From contig JAAYAG010000079.1 of NCBI GenBank assembly GCA_012719495.1, positions 20,104-84,103 on the forward strand: 64,000 nucleotides of DNA, given 5' to 3'. The stretch is from Bacteroidales bacterium. Its GTDB lineage: Bacteria; Bacteroidota; Bacteroidia; Bacteroidales; Prolixibacteraceae. Shown piece after piece: positions 24,373-35,219 of the stretch. Position 1 is the stretch's first letter. Each line of letters starts with the position of its first letter. The translations under genes and the position numbers were made by a program. The notes under the pieces are model-generated. The model was not told the DNA's origin and ran no database searches. It was given only the letters and a program-made list of their open reading frames with translations.

Positions 24373-26208
24373 ATGCGTAAGGGGTTATATTTATCATTGC
24401 TTATTTTTGCTTTGCTCGCAGTGTTTACGATAGACAGCACAGCAGCCACTCAGTTCAACCATAAAAACAAAATAGATCAAATTGGTAACGCTACCAATCT
24501 GATTAGGAATGTTGTCAACATAATACCGGTGGGCAAAAATAATCTATTCAATCTTCAGACTGAGAATGATGAAGAAGGGGAAGAGGTTATTTTCGGTTCT
24601 GTTTCGTATAACAAGGAAAGTGACCAAATTAGCCTAAAAAGAGCTTGGATTTTTTGGATCGGGTTTATCATTCTGGGATTTTTTGTAGCAGCAACCTTCT
24701 TCTTGAAAAGCAAAAGGCAAAAACACATTGAATACCAACAGAATTTATTAAAATCACTAATCGATAATATACCTGATACTATTTATTTTAAAGACCTCGA
24801 CAGTAAATTTACCCAAATCAACAAAGCACAGGCAAAACTCTTAGGATTCAAAAACCCGGATGAGGCTGTTGGAAAATCAGACTTTGATTTTTTTGAACAC
24901 GCACAAGAAGCGTTTGATGAGGAACAAGAAATAATTAAAACGGGAAAACCTGTTATAAATAAAGTTCATAAAGTTGAGAGAAACGGAGAATTCAGATACC
25001 TGTCCGACACTAAAATCCCATTGTATGATTCGGATAAGAAGTGTGTTGGTACAGTAGGAATAACCCGCGACATTACCGATGTTAAGGTTGCAGAAGAAGT
25101 AATGCTCGAAAGTCAGGCAAAATTTAAAGCTCTATTTGAAAATGCACCTTTGTCTATTTTCAGGCTCGATAAGAATATGAAAGTAGTGGAATACAACCAC
25201 CGGTTTCAAAAAATGTTTGGATATACCGATGAAGAACTAACAAATATTACAAAGTCGGATTTGCTTGCCGATGCAGACTTAGAAGAACTCATCATCGATA
25301 CAATCCTAGAGACCAAAGAGGTAAATACTGAAATAATGATGAAGAGGAAAAATGGCGAAGAATTTATTGCCAACCTCACCCTTGCCCTCTTGGAAGAAGG
25401 TTTCAAAGAAATGACAATAGAAGGCATTGTAGAAGATATAACCCAGGTTGCCAAAGCTCGCGACGAAATAATTAAAGCAAAAGATAAAGCCGTTGAGGCA
25501 GACCGGCTTAAATCATTGTTCCTGGCCAATATGAGCCATGAAATCAGAACGCCCATGAATGCCATCATCGGATTTACCAACATGTTACGCGAAGATGATA
25601 TTACGCCCGAAGAGAGAAACATGTTTATCGATGTAATTCAAAGCAATGGCAATGCACTTACCTCTCTTATAGATTCAATAGTTGACTTTTCGAAACTCGA
25701 AACAGAGCAAATGAGTGTTAGCTTAGGTGAATTCAATTTTGATACACTCTTCGACTCTGCGTGTGATTACACCCAAAATATGCTTGTCTCAGCCGAAAAG
25801 TCGCACATTAAATTACTGCGCACCAAAGGAAGTGATAATGGCATTCGCATAATTTCAGACCGACACAGACTAAATCAAGTACTCAACCATTTGATCTCCA
25901 ATGCTGTTAAATTCACCGACAATGGAGAAATTGAAATTGGATATAACGTTTTAGATAGCCAGTTAGCAATATTTATCCGTGATACCGGAATCGGTATTCC
26001 TAAAAATAAGTACAATACAATATTCGACCGTTTTACCAAAGTTAACAGCGATAAAAATAGGCTGTTTGGAGGAACAGGAATTGGGCTAACCATTTCTAAA
26101 GGATTAGTACACCTTATGGGTGGAACGATTGAGGTGTCGTCGGAACTGGGCAAGGGATCGACTTTTACCATAAAATTACCACTTAATAACGGCATGAATA
26201 AATCTTAG
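24373..26208 (+). CDS. PAS-domain sensor histidine kinase
   Basis: A 611-residue membrane kinase. An N-terminal hydrophobic segment (5-25), a short extracytoplasmic stretch (25-90), a second membrane helix (about 91-111), two PAS domains (about 120-240, 245-360; the first is close to PAS_4 with DTIYFKDLDSKFTQIN), a HisKA domain with phosphoacceptor H389 in ANMSHEIRTPMNAIIGF, and an HATPase domain (NAVKFT, DTGIGIP, GGTGIGLTIS). It lacks a fused receiver. The response regulator gene 66 bases downstream is the likely partner. The signal is unknown; with little periplasmic sequence, sensing is probably through the PAS domains. Confidence 0.95.
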   Translation: MRKGLYLSLLIFALLAVFTIDSTAATQFNHKNKIDQIGNATNLIRNVVNIIPVGKNNLFNLQTENDEEGEEVIFGSVSYNKESDQISLKRAWIFWIGFIILGFFVAATFFLKSKRQKHIEYQQNLLKSLIDNIPDTIYFKDLDSKFTQINKAQAKLLGFKNPDEAVGKSDFDFFEHAQEAFDEEQEIIKTGKPVINKVHKVERNGEFRYLSDTKIPLYDSDKKCVGTVGITRDITDVKVAEEVMLESQAKFKALFENAPLSIFRLDKNMKVVEYNHRFQKMFGYTDEELTNITKSDLLADADLEELIIDTILETKEVNTEIMMKRKNGEEFIANLTLALLEEGFKEMTIEGIVEDITQVAKARDEIIKAKDKAVEADRLKSLFLANMSHEIRTPMNAIIGFTNMLREDDITPEERNMFIDVIQSNGNALTSLIDSIVDFSKLETEQMSVSLGEFNFDTLFDSACDYTQNMLVSAEKSHIKLLRTKGSDNGIRIISDRHRLNQVLNHLISNAVKFTDNGEIEIGYNVLDSQLAIFIRDTGIGIPKNKYNTIFDRFTKVNSDKNRLFGGTGIGLTISKGLVHLMGGTIEVSSELGKGSTFTIKLPLNNGMNKS

Positions 26209-26274
26209 AAATTTTATGCTTGACAATAAGAAAATGAATGATTACTTTTATGGATATTTCAAAATATTAATCAA

Positions 26275-26652
26275 ATGAAAGACAATAGCAAGCCACTGAT
26301 TTTAATCGTTGAAGATGTTGAGTCAAACTATCTTTACTTAAATGCAGTTCTTTCAAAATTAGATGTGCATGTTGAATGGGTGAAAAACGGAGTTGAAGCA
26401 GTAAACTTTGCCAAAGAAAATTCAGATATACGCCTTATTTTAATGGACTTGCAAATGCCAGAAATGAATGGATATGATGCAACGAGAGAAATCAAAAAGA
26501 TTTATCCATCGCTCATCATTATTGCACAAACAGCCTTTGCCATGTCTGACGATCGCAAAAAAGCCCTCGAAGCTGGCTGTGACGATTATTTGGCAAAACC
26601 AATCCGTTCAAAGGACTTGCTCGATACCGTTAATAAATATTTGAATGCATAA
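26275..26652 (+). CDS. Single-domain response regulator (receiver only)
   Basis: A 125-residue CheY-like protein made only of a receiver domain. The phosphoacceptor is D58 (LILMDLQMPEMNG), the acidic pair is E13-D14 (IVEDVE), the switch threonine is T86 (AQTAFA) and the conserved lysine is K108 (YLAKPI). No output domain follows. It lies just after the histidine kinase and should receive phosphate from it, acting through protein contact or as a phosphate shuttle. A strong terminator follows. Confidence 0.95.
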   Translation: MKDNSKPLILIVEDVESNYLYLNAVLSKLDVHVEWVKNGVEAVNFAKENSDIRLILMDLQMPEMNGYDATREIKKIYPSLIIIAQTAFAMSDDRKKALEAGCDDYLAKPIRSKDLLDTVNKYLNA

Positions 26653-26674
26653 TCGAATAATCTACAAATTATAG

Positions 26675-26707
26675 AGTCCGGGGGTATTAGTCCCGGACTT
26701 TTTTTTA
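26675..26707 (+). terminator. Rho-independent terminator of the kinase/regulator operon
   Basis: Stem AGTCCGGG (26675-26682) with CCCGGACT (26692-26699), a 9-nt loop, and a run of eight T (from 26699). Confidence 0.93.
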
Positions 26708-26713
26708 GATTTG
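26706..26713 (+). promoter_or_regulatory. -7 promoter element for the C-terminal processing protease
   Basis: TAGATTTG matches TAnnTTTG. It begins in the tail of the preceding terminator and lies 37-44 bases before the ATG at 26750. Confidence 0.4.
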
Positions 26714-26749
26714 CCCCAATGATAAAAATCCATCATTTTCACATGTGCT

Positions 26750-28387
26750 ATGAATAAGTCAACTAAAATTATACTTCCTCTTTTACTGGGTGCTGCTATT
26801 GCCATTGGAATACTCATTGGCACTAAGATACAAGGAAACATAAACCGTGCGAATATCGAATCTGTCGGTCTTTTCCAGCCAGATAAGCTTTCTATAATTA
26901 CACGCTTAATCGAAAAGGACTACGTCGACACAATTAATAAAAACGAGTTAATAGAAAATGTTATCCCCGTTATCCTCGACGAACTCGATCCTCACTCTTC
27001 GTATATACCAGCGAGCGAAATGCAAGATGTAACCGAAGAGATGAGAGGAAACTTTTCGGGAATAGGCGTTCAGTTTGTAATGCAGAGCGATACAGTTGTT
27101 GTTGTTGATGTAATTTCAGGCGGACCATCAAACAAGCTGGGAATTCTTGCCGGAGACCGCATCATTCAAGTCAATAAATCTACTGTGTCGGGAATTGGGC
27201 TGAAAAGCGACAGCATTGTTTCGCTCCTCAGGGGCAAAAAAGGAACAACTGTCGATGTAAGTATTGAACGGAACGGGTTTGACAAACTGATAGATTACAC
27301 TATCGAACGAGGAGAAATCCCTCTTTTCAGTGTCGATGTATCGTATGTTGTTAAGGAAAATATTGGATTAGTTAAAGTTAACAGATTCGCAGAAACCACT
27401 CATAAAGAATTTGTTGCCGCAATTTCAGATTTGTCATCAAAAGGAATATCCAAGCTAATTGTTGACCTAAGAGGGAATTCGGGTGGATATCTTCAAGCCG
27501 TTTTCAACATGGTTGATGAGTTTTTGCCTGCCAATAAGATGATCGTTTATACCGAAGGTAAATCGAGGCCGCGCTATGAGTATCGTTCAACCGACAAAGG
27601 AATTTGGAAAGATGGCGATGTTGCCGTACTTATCGATGAATTTTCAGCTTCAGCAAGTGAAATCTTTGCAGGAGCCATCCAGGACAACGACCGGGGACTA
27701 ATTATCGGCCGTCGCTCATTTGGCAAAGGACTGGTTCAGGAACAGATACCTTTCATGGACGGATCAGCACTAAGACTCACCGTAGCAAGGTTTTACACTC
27801 CGAGCGGGCGAAGCATTCAGAAATCGTATAAAGAAGGAAACGAAGCTTACAGAATGGATTTATTCAACCGGATGAGAAACGAAGAAATGGTTAACCAAGA
27901 CAGCATTCATTTGCCCGACAGTTTGAAGTATTATACCTCTGCAGGCCGTTTGGTATTTGGAGGCGGAGGTATTATGCCCGACTTTTTTGTTCCGGCCGAT
28001 ACTCTGGCATTCAACAACTTCTATTCTGAAATAATTGCCAAAAACCTTCTCTATCCATTTGCGTTCAAGTTTGCCGATCAGCAACGCTCAACGTTAAACA
28101 AGATGGATGAAGCAACACAAATTGAATCCTATCTCATTGAACAAAAAGTTTTTAATCAATTTATATCGCATATTCGCAAAGCAGGAATCAAATATTCAGC
28201 CAAAGAATACGACGAATCATCAAAATTGCTTGAGAAACAGCTTTATGCATTAATTGCAAGGAATATAATTGGAGATAAAGGCTATTATCCTATTCTATTT
28301 GAAATTGATAACACTGTGTTGAAAGCTATTCAATTGTTAGAAAAGAACTGGAGCTACAAAGAAGTGGCGCAAATCAATAAGAAATAA
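26750..28387 (+). CDS. S41-family C-terminal processing peptidase
   Basis: A 545-residue serine protease of the CtpA/Prc group. It has an N-terminal signal/anchor helix (7-25), a PDZ domain (about 92-180, MRGNFSGIGVQF, GGPSNKLGILAGDRIIQVN) and the S41 catalytic domain with the serine in FSASASEIFAGA (about 298-308) and lysine K326 in RRSFGKGLVQ. It should act in the periplasm, trimming or degrading exported proteins from the C-terminus. A long C-terminal extension (about 400-545) is usual in Bacteroidota members. It converges on the Na/Pi gene with 9 bases between stops. Confidence 0.95.
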   Translation: MNKSTKIILPLLLGAAIAIGILIGTKIQGNINRANIESVGLFQPDKLSIITRLIEKDYVDTINKNELIENVIPVILDELDPHSSYIPASEMQDVTEEMRGNFSGIGVQFVMQSDTVVVVDVISGGPSNKLGILAGDRIIQVNKSTVSGIGLKSDSIVSLLRGKKGTTVDVSIERNGFDKLIDYTIERGEIPLFSVDVSYVVKENIGLVKVNRFAETTHKEFVAAISDLSSKGISKLIVDLRGNSGGYLQAVFNMVDEFLPANKMIVYTEGKSRPRYEYRSTDKGIWKDGDVAVLIDEFSASASEIFAGAIQDNDRGLIIGRRSFGKGLVQEQIPFMDGSALRLTVARFYTPSGRSIQKSYKEGNEAYRMDLFNRMRNEEMVNQDSIHLPDSLKYYTSAGRLVFGGGGIMPDFFVPADTLAFNNFYSEIIAKNLLYPFAFKFADQQRSTLNKMDEATQIESYLIEQKVFNQFISHIRKAGIKYSAKEYDESSKLLEKQLYALIARNIIGDKGYYPILFEIDNTVLKAIQLLEKNWSYKEVAQINKK

Positions 28388-28396
28388 CAATATCAA

Positions 28397-30076
28397 TCAG
28401 AAAAGGGTTTTGTACGACTCGACTACATTGAAGGCAAAGTCTCCAATACGTTCACTTTGCGAAATAATATCGTTGTAGATTATACCAGCATCGTAATTGT
28501 AAATTCCTTTTTCGAGGTTATCGAGGTGTTCATTTTTCAAAATATCCCTGAAGTTATTGATTTCTTTTTCTGTTTCTTGAGACATGCTAAAGGGGAGTTC
28601 CTCATCGTGGGTAAGCACAGTAACCATGATGTCCAACGACTCTTGCACCATATTGAACATGAGCTGGATATTGTTATTAATTGGCTCAGGGAATTCTATC
28701 TTCTTAAGTTTTTTCCGTTCAACAATGTTGAGAATGTTATTGCACGAATCGGCAATACTTTCCATATCGTCAATCATTTCATAAAGCGCCCGTAACCGAC
28801 GCGAGCTGCTTTCGCTCAACCGGCCTTCACTCACTTTGGTGAGAAATGTAGCAATCTCTTTCTCCAACCTGTCGGCCTGAATTTCTTTTGCCCCAATATC
28901 TTCCTTCAACGTTAAGTATTCTTTCTCCGATTTCTCGAAAATAATACGCTCAACACTCATAAACATCTTCCTTACACTTTCAGCAAATACAATCGCTTCG
29001 CGTTTAGCCTGAAACAACGAAGCATCGGGAGTTGAAAGCATTCCTGTTTTAATATGGGTAAGTTTGAATTCGTCTTCGCCTCTTGAATCGAGGGGAATTT
29101 TTTTAATAATGTACTTGGTAAGCTGCCTCGAAAACTGGAAGAGTACCAACGTATTAACGACATTAAATAACGTATGGAACAATGCCAATGACAAAGGAAC
29201 TGCTTGTGGCTCAAGCGAAGGGTTACCAATACCAACAAACACTGAAAGAAAGATTACCCCTTTAACCAAAACGGGTAAAAGGATAATTCCCCAAAAAATT
29301 CCGATTAAATTGTAGAAAAAATGAGCCAACGCAGCACGACGTGCATTCGTATTGGCTATTTGTGATGCTCTGATAGCACTAAGCGTTTTCCCAATATTAA
29401 TTCCAAGAATCATTGAAACAGCCAGATCGAAAGATATCCAGCCCTTGAAGCACAATACTGCGATTACAGCAAAAACAGCATTAGATGACCGGGTAAAAGC
29501 AGTGAAAACAGCTCCAATTAAAAGAAAAACAATATAAGCGCCATATTCAAATGATTTCAGAAAATTGATGGCCTCGAGCAAAACAGATGCCCCAGCGTCG
29601 GGAATAAATTGTTTTAGAAAGCCCAATCCTATAAAAATGAGCGAAAAGCCCAGCAACATCTCTCCCCAGTTCTTAACATTTCTGTTGTTCGAGAAAATTA
29701 AAGGAATACCTAAACCTATCAAAGGAAGTACCAAAAGAGAAATATCAATTTGAAATCCAAAAAAAGAAACTATCCATGCAGTAAGTGTGGTTCCAATATT
29801 TGCCCCCATAATAACCCCAACGGCCTCAGACAGACGCAAAATACCTGCATTTACAAAACTAACAACCATTACCGTAGTTGCAGAAGATGACTGGATCAAA
29901 GCGGTAATAAAAACTCCTGTCATCAACCCTTTGGCACGGTTTGATGATATTGAACCAAGCATAATCTGAAGCCAATCGCCCATAATTTTCTGTAACGATT
30001 CGCTCATCAGTTTCAATCCATAAAGGAAAAGCGCTGAAGCTCCTGCTATAGTTAATATGATAAGTGCAACTGACAT
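28397..30076 (-). CDS. Na+/phosphate cotransporter family protein with PhoU-like domain
   Basis: A 559-residue membrane transporter. Two inverted Na/Pi cotransporter repeats hold the conserved QSSSATT (near residue 62) and TRSSNAVFAV (near 195) motifs. About eight membrane helices span residues 1-310. The soluble C-terminal part (about 350-559) is a PhoU-like helical domain. It should bring in phosphate with sodium, with the PhoU part regulating it; some relatives act in phosphate export or in other anion transport. A TAATTTTG promoter element lies upstream (30103-30096). Confidence 0.93.
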   Translation of the reverse strand: MSVALIILTIAGASALFLYGLKLMSESLQKIMGDWLQIMLGSISSNRAKGLMTGVFITALIQSSSATTVMVVSFVNAGILRLSEAVGVIMGANIGTTLTAWIVSFFGFQIDISLLVLPLIGLGIPLIFSNNRNVKNWGEMLLGFSLIFIGLGFLKQFIPDAGASVLLEAINFLKSFEYGAYIVFLLIGAVFTAFTRSSNAVFAVIAVLCFKGWISFDLAVSMILGINIGKTLSAIRASQIANTNARRAALAHFFYNLIGIFWGIILLPVLVKGVIFLSVFVGIGNPSLEPQAVPLSLALFHTLFNVVNTLVLFQFSRQLTKYIIKKIPLDSRGEDEFKLTHIKTGMLSTPDASLFQAKREAIVFAESVRKMFMSVERIIFEKSEKEYLTLKEDIGAKEIQADRLEKEIATFLTKVSEGRLSESSSRRLRALYEMIDDMESIADSCNNILNIVERKKLKKIEFPEPINNNIQLMFNMVQESLDIMVTVLTHDEELPFSMSQETEKEINNFRDILKNEHLDNLEKGIYNYDAGIIYNDIISQSERIGDFAFNVVESYKTLF

Positions 30077-30095
30077 ATTCTCTTGTTGTAATGTA

Positions 30096-30103
30096 CAAAA
30101 TTA
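30096..30103 (-). promoter_or_regulatory. -7 promoter element for the Na/Pi cotransporter gene
   Basis: The minus strand reads TAATTTTG, an exact TAnnTTTG match about 20-27 bases upstream of the start codon. Confidence 0.45.
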
Positions 30104-30266
30104 ATATTCGAAACCAGATTAAATGAACGATCGGCATACTTTTATTAACCTTTTGTTTTAATCATCGATAAACATTACTTTCGGATAAGTTTCACAACAA
30201 CGAAACAATTAACAAAATAATATTACATACAACTGACAATCAGCGCCATATTAATAAGATTTATCT

Positions 30267-31250
30267 ATGAACAGTTTTGAATTTTTATTTAACTCATTTA
30301 CGGGGAAATTAAACGCTGAACTAGACCAACTAGCCAGACGCAAACCGCAACTTTTGTATGAGCCTATATGCTATTCTCTGGAAATGGGGGGCAAAAGAAT
30401 ACGTCCAATATTACTACTAATTGCCTATGAATTATATCGTTCCGACATAGAAAAAGCCATAAATGCAGCAATTGCAATTGAAGTTTTTCACAATTTCACC
30501 TTGCTACACGATGATATTATGGACAACGCAAGGCTTAGAAGGAACAAAGAAACAGTACACGTAAAATATTCAGAGAACACAGCCATTTTATCAGGTGATG
30601 CCATGTCAATCCTCTCTTACGAGTTTCTATCGAAGAGCGAAGCCGGAAATTTGGAACAACAATTAAAACTGTTCACCCAAACAGCACTACAAATATGTGA
30701 AGGTCAACAGCTTGATATGGACTTCGAATCAAATCCATCGGTTACTATACCTGATTATATTGAAATGATTGGGCTTAAAACAGCCGTATTGTTGGCTGCC
30801 AGTTTAAAAATGGGCGCACTTGTTGCCAATGCCCCCGAATATGATTCAGAATGCCTATACAATATCGGGTATAACCTTGGCCTCGCATTTCAGCTTCAAG
30901 ATGACCTGCTCGATACATTTGGCACTAAAGAAGAATTTGGCAAAAATTTGGGAGGCGATATTGTTTCAAACAAGAAAACCTTTTTATTGCTTTCTGCCTT
31001 ACAACTTGCAGATAAAGAACAACGTACAGAATTAAACAAATGGTTATCAGCTACTGAATTCGATAAAGAAGAAAAAATTGCTTGCATGAAAAAGATATTC
31101 AGCGAATTAAATATCGAAAAAGTTACACTACAACAAATTGATTATTACTACAATAAATCAATGGAACAGTTCGAAAAATTACCGGTAAGCCCAGAAAAGA
31201 AAAGCATACTCCTCGAAACAGTGAATAAACTGATGAAAAGAAAAAGTTAA
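30267..31250 (+). CDS. Polyprenyl synthetase, probably short-chain (FPP/GGPP) type
   Basis: A 327-residue trans-isoprenyl diphosphate synthase. The first aspartate-rich motif is DDIMD (in FTLLHDDIMD, near residue 90) and the second is DDLLD (in FQLQDDLLD, near 212). GGKRIRPI at 37-44 gives the diphosphate-binding residues. The fifth residue before the first DDxxD is phenylalanine, a bulky residue that in this family stops chain growth early, so C15-C20 products are likely. It condenses IPP with allylic diphosphates in the cytoplasm. The second paralog at 38678 has alanine at that site. The atpD gene follows 79 bases later but need not be co-transcribed. Confidence 0.92.
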   Translation: MNSFEFLFNSFTGKLNAELDQLARRKPQLLYEPICYSLEMGGKRIRPILLLIAYELYRSDIEKAINAAIAIEVFHNFTLLHDDIMDNARLRRNKETVHVKYSENTAILSGDAMSILSYEFLSKSEAGNLEQQLKLFTQTALQICEGQQLDMDFESNPSVTIPDYIEMIGLKTAVLLAASLKMGALVANAPEYDSECLYNIGYNLGLAFQLQDDLLDTFGTKEEFGKNLGGDIVSNKKTFLLLSALQLADKEQRTELNKWLSATEFDKEEKIACMKKIFSELNIEKVTLQQIDYYYNKSMEQFEKLPVSPEKKSILLETVNKLMKRKS

Positions 31251-31296
31251 AAAAATCATCTTTCATCCATATTTTTCAGTATTAAAACAATTTTGA

Positions 31297-32838
<1,542 letters not shown>

Positions 32839-32841
32839 ATC

Positions 32842-33099
32842 ATGCAATTAGAAATCATAACTCCACAAAAAAGCCTTTTCTCCGATGAAGCAAAACTCAT
32901 ACAGCTTCCCGGAGAAAGGGGATTATTCGAAATTCTCGATAACCATGCTCCAATTATAGCCGTGCTTAAAGAAGGCACTATAAAGGTACAGGACTCGAAG
33001 GGAAATCTTCACTTTTTCGAAATAACCCAAGGGTTTGTAGAATGCAAACAAAATAAAACCATTGTTTTAGCAAGCAAAGCAATCCGTAGTTCAGTTTAG
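32842..33099 (+). CDS. atpC: F1F0 ATP synthase subunit epsilon, short form
   Basis: An 85-residue epsilon subunit holding only the N-terminal beta-sandwich (MQLEIITPQKSLFSDEAKLIQLPGERGLFEILDNHAPIIAVLKEG). The C-terminal helical hairpin that inhibits the enzyme in other bacteria is absent. Short forms are usual in Bacteroidota, so this is probably a lineage trait. It follows atpD at 3 bases and ends 1 base from the convergent patB-like gene. Confidence 0.93.
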   Translation: MQLEIITPQKSLFSDEAKLIQLPGERGLFEILDNHAPIIAVLKEGTIKVQDSKGNLHFFEITQGFVECKQNKTIVLASKAIRSSV

Positions 33100-33100
33100 T

Positions 33101-34267
33101 TTATTCTGAAAATACTTGTTTCATTATTATTAAAGCTTTTTCAAGGACAGATTGCGGACAACCAACATTGATACGGATGAAATTATCGCCACCGTGACCA
33201 AATAAATATCCGGGGCTTATTCCTATCCCTGCATTTGCCAATTTTACCGCTGCTTGACGAGAATTCAGCCCCAGCTCCGAAATATCAACCCAGGATAAAA
33301 AAGAACCTTCAGCTTCCATAACTCTTGCTTTTGGAATATAGTTCCTGAAAAATTCAGATAAAAACCGATGATTAGAAGCAACATACGCTCGCAAATCATT
33401 AAGCCATTCATTTCCATTATTATATGCAGCTTCAGTTGCCGTTAATCCAAAAATATTTCCGGAGCCAATATGAGTAGCCTCCATAAAATGGTTGTATTTT
33501 TCCATTAAAACAGGATTGGAAATAACAACATAAGCCGACGAAAGCCCCGCAATATTAAATGTTTTACTTGCTGAAGATACCGTAACAGTGCTCATTGCTG
33601 TCTCTGGTGAGATTGCCGCGAATGGAAAATGCGTTACACCGGGCATGGTCAAATCAGAATGTATCTCGTCAGATACTATTATTATATTGTATGCACGGCA
33701 AATATCCGATAATTTCTGCAACTCATCTTTACTCCACACCCTACCGCCAGGATTATGCGGACTGCACAACAGAAGCATTTTCACGCTGCTATCGAGTTTC
33801 CCAAGCAAATCGTCAAAATCGAAACAATATTTTCCATTTTCAATCTTCAACGGATTCTCGACCAACAGACGGTTATTTTTCTCAACTACATGAAAAAAAG
33901 GAAAATAAACAGGAGGCTGCACAATAATCTTATCTCCAGGACTAGTCATTGATATAACCGCTGAAGCAATGCCTACAACTACATTCGGGCAAAAAGCCAG
34001 AGAACTTTTATCGACTTTCCATGAGTGTTGTTGCCATAGCCAATTTCTTATTGCTTCAAAATAATAATCAGGAAAGGCAGGATAGCCAAACACCTCGTGT
34101 TCTGCACGCTTCCGTATTGCCTCAACAATAAAATCAGGCGTTCTGAAATCAGTATCGGCAACCCACATCGGCAGCACATCGGCTGTCCCAAAAATCATCT
34201 CTCTATTGTCGTATTTCTCGCAGCGTGAGTTCTCACGTGAAACTATTTCGTCGAAATTGTGGCTCAT
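33101..34267 (-). CDS. patB: PatB/MalY-family C-S lyase (cystathionine beta-lyase type)
   Basis: A 388-residue PLP enzyme of fold type I. Markers: LPMWVADTDFRTPDF at 32-46 as in MalY/PatB, CSPHNPGGRVW near 167, SDEIHSDL near 198, and Schiff-base lysine in SSASKTFNIAGL near 232. Members cleave C-S bonds in cystathionine or related thioethers, releasing thiol, pyruvate and ammonia. The start codon overlaps the stop of the ComB-like gene by 4 bases (ATGA), so the two are translationally coupled. Coupling hints at a shared sulfur-related task, which is inference. Confidence 0.92.
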   Translation of the reverse strand: MSHNFDEIVSRENSRCEKYDNREMIFGTADVLPMWVADTDFRTPDFIVEAIRKRAEHEVFGYPAFPDYYFEAIRNWLWQQHSWKVDKSSLAFCPNVVVGIASAVISMTSPGDKIIVQPPVYFPFFHVVEKNNRLLVENPLKIENGKYCFDFDDLLGKLDSSVKMLLLCSPHNPGGRVWSKDELQKLSDICRAYNIIIVSDEIHSDLTMPGVTHFPFAAISPETAMSTVTVSSASKTFNIAGLSSAYVVISNPVLMEKYNHFMEATHIGSGNIFGLTATEAAYNNGNEWLNDLRAYVASNHRFLSEFFRNYIPKARVMEAEGSFLSWVDISELGLNSRQAAVKLANAGIGISPGYLFGHGGDNFIRINVGCPQSVLEKALIIMKQVFSE

Positions 34268-34983
34268 TTTACTATTTTCTCAAGATAAGTAAACCCTTCG
34301 TTGTTCTTTTTTACCGTTAACACAAATGTAAAAATATCTTTCGACAGACAAAGATCAAAGTCAGAAGCCGGAGAATGCTCGTGATTTGCAGGATCGAGCA
34401 AGCGGGCCCCATCGCCATATCGTAACGTTTCAACCATAGAAAAGAAATCGGTTTCAACACCATTGATACAATTTTCAATGTAATCGGCACAAAAATCGTC
34501 CTCTTGTGTCGATGTTTTTCCCTCGTATCCCATACTTACCAGCGAAACCACCTCCGGATTTTTCCCAATTAAATAATCAGCAATAGCTCTGGCATTAACA
34601 AAGCTCCCGGGTAAAATTTCGTCGGCATCTTTTGCCAAACTAATTCCCAAAGTACCGGAACTAGTAGTGTGAATAACCGTTCTTCCCGAAAAATCGAAAT
34701 TGAGTATATGGGTTGGAGAATTCCCCAAATCGAAACCTGCACACTTTTTCTCATTACGCTCGCCAACTAAAACAGCATCTGGAATAAGAGACTTTAAATA
34801 AAACGCTTCTTCAACAGTTGCGACTGTATAAATTCGTTGCGCCCCTTTGTGAATCATGTAAGGAGCAACCGAGAATGCCCTGAAAACATCGATAACCACC
34901 ACTACCCCTTTGGCCATACGTGCGCCATCAATAAGCTTCAACTTCAGTATTTTCATCATTATTGAGATAAAATCAAGGTGCAA
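34264..34983 (-). CDS. 2-phosphosulfolactate phosphatase (ComB)-like protein
   Basis: A 239-residue protein of the ComB family. Visible motifs: VVVVIDVFRAFSVAPYMIHKGAQRI near 27-46, LVGERNEKKCAGFDLGNSP near 72-90, TTSSGTLGI near 106, and RYGDGARLLDP near 190. ComB removes phosphate from 2-phosphosulfolactate on the coenzyme M route, but comA and comC are not in the window, and many bacterial homologs have no proven substrate. The open frame begins at 34983; ATG codons at residues 9 and 10 (34959 and 34956) are also possible and fit the family length better. Coupled to the downstream patB-like gene by a 4-base overlap. Confidence 0.8.
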   Translation of the reverse strand: MHLDFISIMMKILKLKLIDGARMAKGVVVVIDVFRAFSVAPYMIHKGAQRIYTVATVEEAFYLKSLIPDAVLVGERNEKKCAGFDLGNSPTHILNFDFSGRTVIHTTSSGTLGISLAKDADEILPGSFVNARAIADYLIGKNPEVVSLVSMGYEGKTSTQEDDFCADYIENCINGVETDFFSMVETLRYGDGARLLDPANHEHSPASDFDLCLSKDIFTFVLTVKKNNEGFTYLEKIVK

Positions 34984-35146
34984 TAAATAAAAAAAATAGG
35001 CATTAGAAAACTATTGTTAGTAGAAAGTTAACATTGAAAATTCAACCTAAAAAATTAAACACATACATTATTCATTGATTATCAACAATATAAAAAATAT
35101 TTGCATAAAATTTAACGTTAATTTTGGAAATTAAAAAACAATTAAC

Positions 35147-35179
35147 ACATGTTTTACAACATCATGTTGTATAACATGT
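35147..35179. promoter_or_regulatory. 33-bp near-perfect palindrome (operator candidate)
   Basis: Two arms of 16 bases around a central C at 35163: ACATGTT-t-TACAACAT (35147-35162) and ATGTTGTA-t-AACATGT (35164-35179), with 15 of 16 pairs complementary. The right arm abuts the -7 element of the next gene and the palindrome fills the -33/-7 spacer. It is upstream of the likely start site, so it probably acts as DNA, as a binding site of a dimeric regulator. The remaining 34984-35146 is AT-rich and shows nothing else. Confidence 0.65.
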
Positions 35180-35186
35180 ATTTTTG
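35179..35186 (+). promoter_or_regulatory. -7 promoter element for the secreted protein at 35220
   Basis: TATTTTTG matches TAnnTTTG, 34-41 bases before the ATG at 35220. No -33 TTTG is found at the proper distance; the palindrome occupies that place, which would fit activator- or repressor-controlled transcription. Confidence 0.6.
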
Positions 35187-35219
35187 AATTGTGATTTTAA
35201 ACATTAAAAATTGAGAATT

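Noticed and set aside
26275..26652. Response regulator as truncated remnant of a larger regulator
   Set aside because: The receiver is complete with all conserved residues and is followed by a terminator, so it is a normal single-domain regulator.
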